64,000 bases of DNA. Source: JAZGGS01 sp963714405 (lineage in GTDB: Bacteria; Bacteroidota; Ignavibacteria; Ignavibacteriales; Ignavibacteriaceae). Both the position numbers and the translations under genes were made by a program. This document shows, one piece after another, positions 1 to 10,346 of this stretch (position 1 is the stretch's first letter; each line of letters opens with the position of its first letter). Below the pieces are notes generated by a model. The model had not been told where the DNA came from and did not search any database. It saw nothing but the letters and a program-made list of their open reading frames with translations. Where the stretch lies: NCBI GenBank assembly GCA_963714405.1, contig CAVQOH010000006.1, positions 620,001 through 684,000 of the forward strand. The letters run 5' to 3'.

Positions 1-2371
1 TAGATTGGTTAGCAGCAATTGAAGTGATATTTATTGATTCGTGCGTATCCCGAATATCTGTACCAACCTGATCCCAAACACCAGTCCACGTTGCTCCACC
101 ATTATTACTAACCTCGATGTGAGCTTCATCCTGTCCATCAATTACATTCCAATCATTATCAAACTCAATTGTTACGATATCATAAGTTGATAGATCAAAT
201 TCCTGTGTAATTTCTGCAGTAGTATTCATTGTTGTACCGCTACCACATTCATCAGAATCAGCAGCCAGTAAACCACCGGAAGAAGTTGCGGGAAGTGTAT
301 AGTTATTTGGATACGGAGGAGTAAATATTTCCCAGTCGCAGGTACCACCGTTGTTTACCACTGTCCATAAACCTGTTCCATTTTCAAACGGATCACAGAA
401 AATAGTATCCGTTACCTGGTTTGGATCGGTAACAGTTATGTAATCAAGTTTTGTTTCTGAATCGAAGTTTGTCCCATCAGATACGGTTAGTGTTACTGTA
501 TAGATTCCAAAATCGGTGTACACCCAGCTTGGATTTTGGGTTGTTGCATCTATCGTACCATCATTATCGAAATCCCATTCCCAGGAAACAATTGGATTGG
601 GTTGAGAAATAGAAAGATCGGTAAACTGAACCGTTAAGGGCGCCTGGCCCGATGTAACATCTGCCATAAAATCTGCAGTGATCGGACCCTCAATATATCC
701 TCTATCAACAAAAACAGGAATGATATGGACAAGGTTCGTTCCACCATATAGTAATTGATCAGCAGTAATAAATGCATTGGCTGCATCAGGTTGATTGGAA
801 CTGCCATTTGTCATTGCAAGGCCTTCAAGGAAATCAGAATCAGTAGCAACTCTTCCTATTAAATCATAAATAGACATAAGAGAAGAAGCCCACATCTGTC
901 CATCCGTATGAACCTGACCGACTAATCCTTCAGGATAATGCGCCGTGTAATTTGTTATTCTGCCTGGCCAGAAAGGATTATGACCATCCCATATAAAAAC
1001 CCAGTTATATGCTGGATCACCTGTAGTCCAGTATCCGGTGCTCCTTATATAGGAAGTACACCAATAATCTCCGCAGCCCTCACTTAAACCTTCGTTCTGA
1101 GATAATCCTCCTACAGTTACCCAATCGTGAATTCCGTGTCCTAATTCGTGCAGAACCACACCAAGATCTTCTGCATCATCAACTCCACCATCTCCAAATG
1201 CTACACTGCCTGTAGAACTTAAATAATGTGAATTATCATCGCCATTTAATCCGTGGGGATCAAATCTAACACCTCCTACATATTGATAAGGAGTTAGTGG
1301 AATATTTAATGAATCGTTTATCCAACGCATTGAGTTATCAATATGAAAATAAGTATTTGCCGCTTCAAAATTATCATCGCTTCTTGTATAATGAAAATCG
1401 CTTGTTGGATTTGTATGCAATCCTGTAAACGGACTTTCAAAATCCCGGATCTCAGCCCAAGGCCCTTTTAAAGTGTAAACACTGCCATTAAAATCTATAT
1501 CATAAAGTGTTCTTACCTCAAGATGTGCCGTCAATGAATCGGAATCAGCATCGTTATTATCAACAAAACCAGTTGAACCATAAGTTGTTCTTGCGTGAGT
1601 AATTGGATCCGGATCGAAAACCCAACCGCTTCCGTTAACTAAATTTGGATCATCACCTCCATTATGAAGATAACAGGCTTTATCCTCAACCCGAAATATT
1701 TCACCGGTTTGAGCATCAATCAGTACTTCCCAATCACCAAATAACTCTTCTGATGGAATAATATTTACTTTCTGTGTAAGTCGGAAATTGCCTTTACTGT
1801 AGTAGATGACCGTTTCGGTATTTTCGAATGTTGTTCGTCCCCGGACACCCAAATAATTTTTAGCTTGCTGTAGGGCAGCATTTGTGTTTACCAATACGGT
1901 TTCTAAATCTGGTTTTATCTTAATATCATATGGCAGCTTATATCCGTTCATAACAAACACCACTTTGTTGTTCCTATCAATTGTAATATTCAAAGTGGAA
2001 TTGTAAACTGGGTATTGACCAATAATTTGTGAGAAGTGAATATGATACCCAACTCGGGTTTCCTTTGTGGTTAAATATTTTAGATCTTTCAAATCGCTTT
2101 TAATTTTTAAAAGTTCACTGTTTTCTAAAAGGTATTGGCGAGCCATTCGTTCTGGAGTATCTGGATTAACATTATAACTTACTCCATACAGCGCAATTGG
2201 AGCACCTGTTTTGGAATTGATACGCATATTGCTAAAAGTTTCACTTTGCTCACTTTCATCGGGTAAGATTTCAAGCTGACTATTATCGACCGGTTTTTGT
2301 GCAAGATTGACTGAGGCAATTGCTAATGTGAAAATTATGATCATATTTAAAAAAGTAAATATTCTTTTCAC
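1..2371 (-). CDS. Secreted M36/M4-like zinc metalloprotease with PKD domain (C-terminus beyond window)
   Basis: Open from a GTG at 2371 to the window edge (790 codons), so the C-terminus is missing. GTG is preferred over the ATG at 2344 because AGAAAGGA lies just upstream of it and the signal peptide (about residues 1-24, ending NLAQ) is then complete. In order: a fungalysin/thermolysin-type propeptide (about 60-200, with a PepSY-like GDWEVLIDAQTGEIF), the catalytic zinc site HELGHGIHDW near residue 409, then SEGCGDYW about 20 residues on, which resembles the third-ligand GEGWSD motif of family M36. A PKD domain follows (SWEWDFDNDGTID, near residue 585), and then a beta-rich MAM/CUB-like region. 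In this lineage such proteins usually end in a T9SS sorting domain, but that part is not visible. Likely role: extracellular protein degradation. The family call is firm to the clan, less so to M36. Confidence 0.85.
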   Translation of the reverse strand, partial: MKRIFTFLNMIIIFTLAIASVNLAQKPVDNSQLEILPDESEQSETFSNMRINSKTGAPIALYGVSYNVNPDTPERMARQYLLENSELLKIKSDLKDLKYLTTKETRVGYHIHFSQIIGQYPVYNSTLNITIDRNNKVVFVMNGYKLPYDIKIKPDLETVLVNTNAALQQAKNYLGVRGRTTFENTETVIYYSKGNFRLTQKVNIIPSEELFGDWEVLIDAQTGEIFRVEDKACYLHNGGDDPNLVNGSGWVFDPDPITHARTTYGSTGFVDNNDADSDSLTAHLEVRTLYDIDFNGSVYTLKGPWAEIRDFESPFTGLHTNPTSDFHYTRSDDNFEAANTYFHIDNSMRWINDSLNIPLTPYQYVGGVRFDPHGLNGDDNSHYLSSTGSVAFGDGGVDDAEDLGVVLHELGHGIHDWVTVGGLSQNEGLSEGCGDYWCTSYIRSTGYWTTGDPAYNWVFIWDGHNPFWPGRITNYTAHYPEGLVGQVHTDGQMWASSLMSIYDLIGRVATDSDFLEGLAMTNGSSNQPDAANAFITADQLLYGGTNLVHIIPVFVDRGYIEGPITADFMADVTSGQAPLTVQFTDLSISQPNPIVSWEWDFDNDGTIDATTQNPSWVYTDFGIYTVTLTVSDGTNFDSETKLDYITVTDPNQVTDTIFCDPFENGTGLWTVVNNGGTCDWEIFTPPYPNNYTLPATSSGGLLAADSDECGSGTTMNTTAEITQEFDLSTYDIVTIEFDNDWNVIDGQDEAHIEVSNNGGATWTGVWDQVGTDIRDTHESINITSIAANQS

Positions 2372-2579
2372 GAGAAATCCTTTCTATTGGAATTAAAATT
2401 GTTGTTACTAAAATATTACTATTGTTCAATATATGCCATTTTAACATCACTGGCCTTTGAAATATCGAACTGAAATTTTCTAATTAATAATAAACCCTCA
2501 CTAAATTTCATTGATGGGGGTCTAACAGTAAGATCTATTAGTCACCTACTTCATCAGTACCCTCTTCGTAGATTGTACA

Positions 2580-3956
2580 TCATCCGCATCCAAACTTACA
2601 GCCTAAAGGCTGCACATCATCTCTGCCCGGTTTAAGTCTGAAGTCGCTGGGCTTCATAGATTTGCCGCCCTTCTTTCCGGGTCTATCTGATTTATCTTTT
2701 TTTGAATCTAGTAAATTAAGATTAAATTGTTTAAATATTTCATAAGCTTCTTCTCCTTTAGTAATTCCCTTAATAAATGCCTTAAAGAAATCAAGTCCTC
2801 CAATAAAACCTCGGCCCTTTACATATCCATCAGGGTCTTCGATAAAATCATCAATTTCCTGCAGCTTATCTTTCGCATCCAAACATTTTTCCGAGAATCC
2901 TTTGGCTTTCTTTAACCTATCTCCCCATTTTCCAGATGCGTATGGAGAAATGTCACTAGTCATTACCTCTTCTATACCATAGACTTTTACATTATTATTT
3001 ACAGATGCGAGGTAAACTTCATTTGGAGAGTAAGATTTTAATCCAAAATCATTTGATTTGGGATTTACAATTGTAAGAATTATTGATTTATAAGATCCGG
3101 TTGATTGGGCCCGGACAAGGAGACCATTCTTTAACTGATAAGTGTCATATTGTGGAATCAGCAGTTTAAGTTCTGATATTCTACCTTCTATTTCAGATTC
3201 AATCTGCGATATATCATCAATAACTTGAATTGCATCCGATACCGGCTCAATTTCTTCTTCCACTTTTCTCCCGAAGAGGTCTAGAACTTCTTCAATACCT
3301 TTATCAATTATATCTTTCCCATATCGCTCCTCTGCATCTGGAATGGCAGACTGAAGCAGATTTTGTTGATCACCGGGTAAATCATTAAAAGCAACTTCCT
3401 CGTTCATATTCCAGATTAGTCCCTGCACTGGAAATTCTTTATCAGGTTGTTTTGTTACAAAATTCATAATTGGTGCAAGCCATTCAGCCTGTTCTGAAGG
3501 AATTTCATCAATGTAGTAGAATTCATCTGGATCAGGGCTTGCAGCAGAGTGATCTAAACAGTACGATTTTAGTGTTAATGTAATCCCTTCACCCGGTAAT
3601 AAGTGGATGCTCTGATGTTCGTAGATATGAAGAAGATTCCATTGCAGAATCTCGGTTTCACGAAATACTTTAAGAACATAACTTCTAATTTCATTTATCC
3701 GATTTAACTCTGGAGGGATCTCACCATATAGTGTTGCCCTTATTTCTTCTGAGATGGAATTAAGATTATTTAGGATTTCATCAGCTTCATCATTTGTGGG
3801 AAATTCAGCAATATAATCAGCCACATCTTCTAAATTTCCTTTATAAATTTCTGCAACCTGTGATTCGAATGAGGTTAGTTCAGTCTGTGAACTCAAATTA
3901 TAACTAGATGTTATAATGAAGGCGATTGCAAAAACTGGAATTAAAAACGTTTTCAT
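2580..3956 (-). CDS. Secreted protein of unknown function, Cys-rich C-terminus
   Basis: 458 residues starting with a clear signal peptide (MKTFLIPVFAIAFIITSS). The rest is mostly charged and helical, with possible coiled-coil stretches (around 225-265 and 345-375). I recognise no domain. The tail is odd: a basic Gly/Lys-rich stretch (PGKKGGKSMK) leads to PLGCKFGCG and a TGA stop. In the same frame the next codon is Cys and the frame stays open for 13 codons (CTIYEEGTDEVGD) to a TAA at 2538. The natural protein may therefore be 472 residues with a CxxxCxxC cluster, TGA being a mutated or miscalled codon such as TGG. The gene is on the same strand as, and 208 bases upstream of, the metalloprotease. 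It is real by signal peptide and coding character; function unknown. Confidence 0.75.
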   Translation of the reverse strand: MKTFLIPVFAIAFIITSSYNLSSQTELTSFESQVAEIYKGNLEDVADYIAEFPTNDEADEILNNLNSISEEIRATLYGEIPPELNRINEIRSYVLKVFRETEILQWNLLHIYEHQSIHLLPGEGITLTLKSYCLDHSAASPDPDEFYYIDEIPSEQAEWLAPIMNFVTKQPDKEFPVQGLIWNMNEEVAFNDLPGDQQNLLQSAIPDAEERYGKDIIDKGIEEVLDLFGRKVEEEIEPVSDAIQVIDDISQIESEIEGRISELKLLIPQYDTYQLKNGLLVRAQSTGSYKSIILTIVNPKSNDFGLKSYSPNEVYLASVNNNVKVYGIEEVMTSDISPYASGKWGDRLKKAKGFSEKCLDAKDKLQEIDDFIEDPDGYVKGRGFIGGLDFFKAFIKGITKGEEAYEIFKQFNLNLLDSKKDKSDRPGKKGGKSMKPSDFRLKPGRDDVQPLGCKFGCG

Positions 3957-4164
3957 AATAACTCCCTTGTTTATTTCTTACTGTAACTTAATCGAATAAA
4001 AATATTAAGGCAAGAAAAATAAATTTAACGATTAGCAAGTAATAAAATCATAACACTTTATTTGAAATCCTAATTTATTAATGTTTAGCTTTTTAGTTGA
4101 ACTTATTATTTAATAATTTATATGTTCATAGAAGCAAATATTCTGCTTCATAAGCTTTTGAATT

Positions 4165-5589
4165 ATGAAATTAATCAGAAATAAATATATTGCTGTGACT
4201 TTTCTTGCAGCTTTTCTGTTCTCATTTTATTCTGTTTTTGAATACGAACCATATAATAATCAGCAAGAATGCTTTATGGTATTAGCGGGGAAAGAAGCCA
4301 CTCATAACGGGAAAGTGATGTTAGCTCATAACAACGATTTGACTGGCAAGGAAGTTTCATTAGTTGAAATAATTCCGGAGAATTATGATTCAGGTATAAT
4401 TTCTGTAGAATATTCAAATGGATTGAGAATTAGTTTATCGTCAAGAACTTACAAAGTATTGATTCAAAGAATCGAAGCTGGATATGCAGAGGGAGATGCG
4501 GTTGCGATTAATCAATTTGGTGTTGCTATTGCTGGCGGTGTAGCACTTGGGAGTGATAGAAATCAGAAGGCAATTCAATTCGCACCTCTTTCATTAAATG
4601 GTTTACCGGGAGGCATAAGATATGATATTCTTGCAAGAAGCAAAACTGCAAGAGAATGTGTAAAGATGCTTGGAGAAACATATTCAAAGTATGGTGTTTC
4701 TTATCCAAGCGGAGTTGGAATTGCTGATAGCAATGAGATATGGTACATTGAATGCGGAGGCGGGAAGCAGTGGGCTGCAATTCGTATTCCCGATAGCTGT
4801 TATTGGGTTCAGGCCAATGGCTACAGAATTGGTGAAATAGATACTACGGATAAAGAATATTTCCTCACATCACCCGGATTGTTTAAGTTCTGTGCGACTA
4901 ATGAATTGTGGGATCCTGGAAAGGATGCTTTTAATTTTGCTAAAATCTTTGGAGGTGGAAGGTCTAAGGAAGATGGCGGGATAGAATATGATAGGTTACG
5001 GGTTTGGAGAGGAATAGACCTGCTATCTCCATCACTTGGTTTGAAACCGGACACTGATTACTTACCAATATACTTAGTGCCAGATAAGAATATTTCCGAA
5101 CTGGATCTATTTGCAGTATTAAGAGATTTTTACAGCGGCACTAAAATTGACAGGAGTCACAAAGATCCTCTTGATGAAACAACTCGATCAATTGCCACCT
5201 GGCGGGGAGTGCATTCAAGTCTGATTGTGATTACGCCTTCAAAATTAATTGAAAGCGCTGCAATTCTTTGGTCTGGAATTGGGCCGTCCTTAGTAACCGG
5301 GTTTACACCTATCCCATTTGGTGTGAATCGGCTTCCTCAATCGTATAATTCTGGGGATAGTGAGTCCGCTTTTTTTAAGTTCTCTCAACTTGCAGAATAC
5401 TCATCCGATGATTGGGAAAAAATTATTGCGATTCAAAAATCTTTTGAGGAAAATGAATACATTTTTTTGAAGCAAATAAATCAACTGCTACAGAATGAAA
5501 ATCTAATTGATAATAAGATATTAAATTTATTTACGGATAGCGCTGCAACAAGAACGATTGAACTCGCGGATCAATTGACTGGTGAGTAA
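4165..5589 (+). CDS. Peptidase family C69-type dipeptidase
   Basis: 474 residues. After an N-terminal hydrophobic segment (residues 9-25) comes ECFMVLAGKEATHNGKVMLA. This matches the start of mature C69 (PepD-type) Ntn-hydrolases, where Cys (here C36) becomes the N-terminal nucleophile after cleavage. Other family blocks are visible: NQFGVAIAGG, GVGIADSNEIWYIECGGG (about residues 180-197), WVQANGYRIGEID, and late in the chain TTRSIATWRGVHSSLIVI. Members hydrolyse dipeptides. The hydrophobic leader suggests export or membrane attachment. Many relatives have HNEDD after the nucleophile, whereas here it is HNNDL. Stand-alone gene, divergent from the secreted protein upstream and convergent with the phosphatase operon downstream. 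No clear Shine-Dalgarno sequence. Confidence 0.8.
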   Translation: MKLIRNKYIAVTFLAAFLFSFYSVFEYEPYNNQQECFMVLAGKEATHNGKVMLAHNNDLTGKEVSLVEIIPENYDSGIISVEYSNGLRISLSSRTYKVLIQRIEAGYAEGDAVAINQFGVAIAGGVALGSDRNQKAIQFAPLSLNGLPGGIRYDILARSKTARECVKMLGETYSKYGVSYPSGVGIADSNEIWYIECGGGKQWAAIRIPDSCYWVQANGYRIGEIDTTDKEYFLTSPGLFKFCATNELWDPGKDAFNFAKIFGGGRSKEDGGIEYDRLRVWRGIDLLSPSLGLKPDTDYLPIYLVPDKNISELDLFAVLRDFYSGTKIDRSHKDPLDETTRSIATWRGVHSSLIVITPSKLIESAAILWSGIGPSLVTGFTPIPFGVNRLPQSYNSGDSESAFFKFSQLAEYSSDDWEKIIAIQKSFEENEYIFLKQINQLLQNENLIDNKILNLFTDSAATRTIELADQLTGE

Positions 5590-5657
5590 TATTTTTTTGA
5601 TGACAACTAAATCAAAAATTAGATTTTTAAATATATTAAAATAATTGTGATTAGAGA

Positions 5658-8217
5658 TCACTTGACCTTAATGATAACCATTGTAATATCATCATTAACT
5701 TCGGCTGTACCGCGGAATGTTTTAAGTGAATGCAATATCACTTCCATTATTTCTGTAGAGCGGAGTGTGGATTTATTTTTAAGAATGGTAGATAATTTTT
5801 CTTCACCAAAAAGTTCATTCTTTTCATTCATCGCTTCTGTTAAACCATCTGTAAAGAAAGCATATAGTTGCCCACTGTTAAGTTTTACTTCTTCTTCAAC
5901 AAGAGATTGTGCAAAAATATCTCCCTTTTCCAACCCTACACCTATTCCCTGTGTACGGTAAGATTCTACTGATCCGTTTTGTGCACTTAAAATGGGCATA
6001 TGCCCTGCACGGCAAAATATAACAGTGCCTTTCTCAATATCAAACAAAGCTAAAGTCATCGTTATAAACCAGTTTCGTTCAATTTCATCGTACATTCTTT
6101 TATTTACTTCAACAAGAATTTCTTTTGGTGATTTACCCGGTGTGCAGTAAAGTTTTATCATTGTCTGAAGTTTGGTCATATAAAGTGAAGCAGAAAGCCC
6201 TTTACCGGAAACGTCTCCAACTACTACAAACAGTTTTGAATTTGATCCTTCAACAGGAATTAAATCAAAATAATCTCCACCAACCTGCATTGCAGGAATC
6301 ATTTCACCGCATATATCAAGATTTTTTATATCAGGAATTTTCGCAGGAAGCAATCCACGTTGTATTTTTCTTGCAAGATCAAGATCCCTTTCAATTTTCT
6401 TTTTTTCAATTTCGGTTTCATAAAGGCGCGAATTTTCAATTGATACTGCTGCCTGGTTTGCTGCAGCCCATAATAGTTCAAGATCCTTTCCTGCAAAACG
6501 GGAACCAGAATGCTTTAATCCGAATAACATCAATCCAACCAACTTGGATTTTACAATCATCGGTACTAGTGTATGAATTCCTTCTTCAGTAAGTCTTTCA
6601 GCTTTTTCATTTGTTAAAACAGTTTTAAAATCCTGTTGTTCAATAGAAGGATATTTTGTAATTAAAGATTTTTCTTTTAAAAACTGCTGTATTCTGGATT
6701 CAGTAATAACACATTCTTTATTACTCATTCCATAGCCCTCAACTAATCTTAAGTTATGATTTTTATCTGCTATAAGGATACCAAACTTTTTAATCTTTAA
6801 GTGCATCAACAAAAGTATTTTTCATAAGCTGAAGTATATTTTCGATTCCTACAACTGTTGCAAGTTCATTACTAAGATTAACAAGCACCATCTGATGTGC
6901 AAACTGTTCAGGGTAAAATCTTTTTGTAAGAAAATCCTGGAACTTATTTTTAGTTGATTGAAAAACAAGAGCAAAAATTATGAAGAAAACACCTGCAACT
7001 ATTCCCTGGTTTTCAGCTCCCAAAGCGGAGCTTATCCCCTGCCCAAGCACATAAACAACCAGGAAGTAAATTGCCGCTAAGGTTAGTGTTGCGGCACCGT
7101 AAATTATAGTGTTTCTTACAACGACACTGACATCCATTAATTGGTATTTAAAAATTGAATATGCAAAAATTAACGGAACAATTGAAGACAAGTACTATTG
7201 GTGCAAATAATTCAGGTGAATTAAAAAATGAGTCGGCAATTGCCGGGGCAATACCAGTGGAGTAAATGGTTACAGCAAACCCAAAAGCAAAAGCAATAAT
7301 AAAAAGAAGTATCGGTTTCTTTTGTTCTTTGGTTTTAAGTCTTCGGTACTGAATAATCAATGATATTAATGCTGCTACGTTAAATCCAAGTATTGTCCAT
7401 TCCCAGACTGTAATCATTATTATCAGGAATGAAAAACTAATTAGTTTATACATGAAGGTAAGAGTTGAAACAGTTACAAATATTAAGGTAATAATTGTTG
7501 GAACAATCAGGAGTAATTCTCTTTATCCAGATCTTTTCTACAAATTTAAAAGGTTTCGGGAATGTCCAGAAAAAATAAATTATAACAAACGGAATAAAAC
7601 TTAATGCACCCATCCATATAAAAGCCAATGTACTGCATAGATTACCGATCTGAAGAATTCATACATATCAAAAGTAAGCGGAAAAAATATATTAAGTGCA
7701 GTAAGAACTGATAATACCCCAATTGCGTAAAATAATTTTTGCGATTGTCCATCCGGTTTTGCTGATAACACAATAAAGCCAATTAGCATCCAAAAAAGTG
7801 CGCTTAAAGAATTTGATAAATTGCCGTACTGAATAAGTTTTTTTACACGAACTTCAGTATTAATAACTTTACCATCACGCATAAAAGTATAATCTGCATA
7901 ATCTCCACTTTCAACCTTGTTTAATATAATAGTTGCCTGCTTAGTGGAATAAAGAACCTCACCATTAATCGCAATCAGCTGGTCCCCATCTCTTATACCT
8001 GCTTCCCAGGTAACTCCTTCCACCTTTACAAGATCAAAATAAATAGCGACACTATCTGCAGAAACTTTTTTGGGAATCCAATAACATTCGTCGTTGCTTG
8101 TAACCCTTACCGCAATAACAAAATAGAGTTGAACCAAGGCCAGAGCAATAAGTGAAAGTGATAGAAGCGCAATAATTTTTGATCTGTATTTTAAAAATAT
8201 TTTTTAATTATATTCAT
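5658..8217 (-). pseudogene. PDZ + membrane + GAF + SpoIIE (PP2C) phosphatase, RsbU-like, broken by five frameshifts
   Basis: One long gene read in six pieces. From ATG 8217: first TM (IIALLSLSLIALALVQLYF), a PDZ-like periplasmic domain (GVTWEAGIRDGDQLIAINGE), a block of TM helices (about 7840-7040), a GAF domain and a C-terminal PP2C domain with GGDYFDLI, VVVGDVSGKGLSAS, CRAGHMPIL, FFTDGLTEAM and NDDITMVIIK. Shifts lie near 8195, 7620, 7500-7525, 7190 and 6798. At 8195, 7620 and 6798, adding one T or A to a homopolymer restores the frame. Family role: a membrane sensor phosphatase that dephosphorylates a STAS anti-anti-sigma protein. It is the last gene of the operon, starting 6 bases after the end of the phosphatase gene before it. 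Assembly error is more likely than decay because all domains keep conserved residues. Confidence 0.8.
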
Positions 8218-8223
8218 ATATTA

Positions 8224-9902
8224 TTATACTGCTTTTAATACTAACATTGTAATATCATCGGATTGTGTTATGCCTGATGCAAAATTTTGCACTTCGTTTT
8301 TAATAACTTCATTATTTCATTTGCAGATTTATCTTTTAGCGATAAAGCCAGGGTTTCCAGTTTTTCATCAGAAAATTCTTTTTGGTCTTTATCCATTGCT
8401 TCAGAAATTCCATCAGTAAATAAAACCAGTACATCATCCTTTTGAATTTCTATTTCTTCAGATACGTAAGGGATGGTTGTCTTCATAACACCAAGTATCA
8501 TACCCCCTGTTTCCAGCTTTTCAATTTTAGCACCTCTAATAAGCAGCGGAGGATTGTGCCCTGCATTTACATATGTAAGCGTTTTTTCTTTTGTATTTAC
8601 AATTCCCCAGAAAAAAGTGATGAATCTTCCATCGGTTATGTTCGCTGAAATAAGATCATTTATCAAACCGGTTGCTTCATCAATCTTCATTCCCAGTTTA
8701 CAGATAATCTGCATAAACGCCTGTATGTTTGCCATCAAGAGTGAAGCAGGAACTCCTTTACCTGAAACATCTGCAATTACAATACAAAAATTCTCATCAT
8801 CAAGCTTAATTACATCATAATAATCTCCACCAACCTGTTTTGATGAAATATTTACTGCAGCAATATCATAGTTTTCAAAACGTGGTATGGTTTGCGGTAA
8901 AAGATTTTGCTGAATTTCTCTTGCGAGGTCGAGTTCCTCTTCCAGTTTCCGTTTTTCAAGTTCTTCAAGAAATAATCTTTTATTTTCCAGAGAAATAATC
9001 GCAAGACTTCCAACCGAATAAATAAATTCAATATCGGTTTCATTATAAGGTTGGTTATTAATTCTTTTTCCAAGAAGAATAAGTCCTTTAGCTTTTCCCT
9101 GAATCTGCATAGGCACAATTACTTCAATGCCAAGCTGATAGATTTTTTCGAACTCTTTTTTCAAGTGTTCACTAGTAATAGAATTTCCGTTGAATGTTGA
9201 TATGTATTCTTTAAGTGTGCTTACAAGTTTATCCTTTTCAATTTTTGATTCCAGCACATCAATTTCTTCATCGTTAAAAGATACAACAGCATATTTGGAA
9301 ACCAAGAACTGCCCAATTACAGAAAACACCAATAGTTTTGCAACTTTTATTGATTCAGAAAACAAGCCAAATTCTTTGCTTAACTCAAATAGTGAACTCA
9401 GTCTTTGAATCCGTCAATCAAGTTCGCGGTTTACTTTTTTTAATTCACTAAACACAACTGAATTCTGTATTGCAGTAGCAGAAATGTTAAGAATTGTTCC
9501 CAGAAAATCCAGATCATTTTCAGTATAATCTGATTTATTTAGCTTTTCACCCAAACAAACAATACCTACACAGTCATCAGATGAACTGATTTTTTGGACC
9601 GCTTTAAGATTTGCCTTTTCCATAAAAGCAAAAAGTTCTTTTTCTGAAGTGCAATCATTATCAGCTATAAGTACAGGAAAATTTTTTAATACGTTTTCGT
9701 TTACACCTTTTGAATGTTTAAGAACTATTTTTCCGTTTTCACTTAATGCAATTAATCCGCGTGTTGCAAGAAATTTACCAAGACAGGTTAGCAGTACATT
9801 ATTCAGAATAAAATCCAGATCTATGCTGGAGTTTATTATGCTGCTGAATTCTACAAGTGCAGTAAGATTCCGCTTTAGTTTGAAATTACCCTGCTCACTC
9901 AT
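8224..9902 (-). pseudogene. GAF + SpoIIE (PP2C) phosphatase, RsbU-like, with in-frame TGA and a 3' frameshift
   Basis: Soluble two-GAF phosphatase. GAF 1 runs from about 9880 to 9450. An in-frame TGA (9414-9416) then interrupts NRELD-stop-RIQRLSSLFELSKEF, and the same frame continues through GAF 2 into PP2C (GGDYYDVI, CIVIADVSGKGVPASL, NAGHNPPLL, LFTDGISEAM). Near 8315 one A is missing from GAAAT. Restoring it gives the normal end NEVQNFASGITQSDDITMLV and a stop at 8224, instead of an early stop at 8268. The TGA is most simply a changed CGA or AGA (Arg). I take ATG 9902 over the TTG at 9905. The gene follows the RsbW-like gene by only a few bases. Role by family: dephosphorylation of the STAS partner in response to a GAF-sensed signal. 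Confidence 0.8.
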
Positions 9903-9908
9903 CAAACT

Positions 9909-10346
9909 TCAAGATTGATTAATATTTTTAGAGAGAAGCACCCGGTTATACTTACCCGGAACAGATTTATACTCAACCTCATCCATTAAAGTTTTCATAA
10001 GATACATACCAAGTCCGCCAACTTTTCCTTCATCATAGTATTTGCGTAAATCAGGATCAGGTATTATTAGAGGATCAAATGTGTTTCCGTAATCAAAAAT
10101 AATAATTGTAAATTTTTTGCTATTGTATTTAAGTTCAATTTTTATTTCACCATCGGGTATTGATTTATATGCATGTTTTATAATATTTGTACACGCTTCA
10201 TCAACTGCAAGCATTATGTTTTCAATAATTTCGGTATTAATACCTGCATTAACTGCATTTTGGCTAATAAAATCTCTTATTGCTGAAAGGTTTTCAGTTT
10301 TACTTTTCACAACAAGCGCTTTATTATTTGAATTTTGCTTGCTCAA
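9909..10346 (-). CDS. rsbW: RsbW/SpoIIAB-type anti-sigma serine kinase (HATPase)
   Basis: 145 residues, TTG start that overlaps the stop of the STAS gene (TTGA). GHKL ATPase fold: N box in MLAVDEACTNIIKHAY (about residues 47-60), G1-like IFDYGNTFDP, and G2 region GKVGGLGMYLMKTLMDEV. Members of this family bind ATP, phosphorylate a Ser on a STAS protein, and hold a sigma factor or other target. Translationally coupled to the STAS gene before it and followed by the SpoIIE phosphatases, so the three steps of a partner switch (kinase, substrate, phosphatase) are in one operon. The target of this kinase is not encoded next to it, so whether it controls a sigma factor cannot be told from here. Confidence 0.9.
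   Translation of the reverse strand: MSKQNSNNKALVVKSKTENLSAIRDFISQNAVNAGINTEIIENIMLAVDEACTNIIKHAYKSIPDGEIKIELKYNSKKFTIIIFDYGNTFDPLIIPDPDLRKYYDEGKVGGLGMYLMKTLMDEVEYKSVPGKYNRVLLSKNINQS

Noticed and set aside
2580..2582. Selenocysteine at the TGA
   Set aside because: No clear SECIS-like stem right after the codon, and a second in-frame TGA (9414) and a TAA (32636) elsewhere make ordinary base changes or errors more likely.
4526..5054. Two frames opposite the C69 peptidase gene
   Set aside because: Both antisense to conserved peptidase sequence.
6125..6592. 155-codon frame opposite the SpoIIE phosphatase gene
   Set aside because: Antisense to a conserved PP2C/GAF region; Gln/Leu-rich with no motif, a typical shadow frame.
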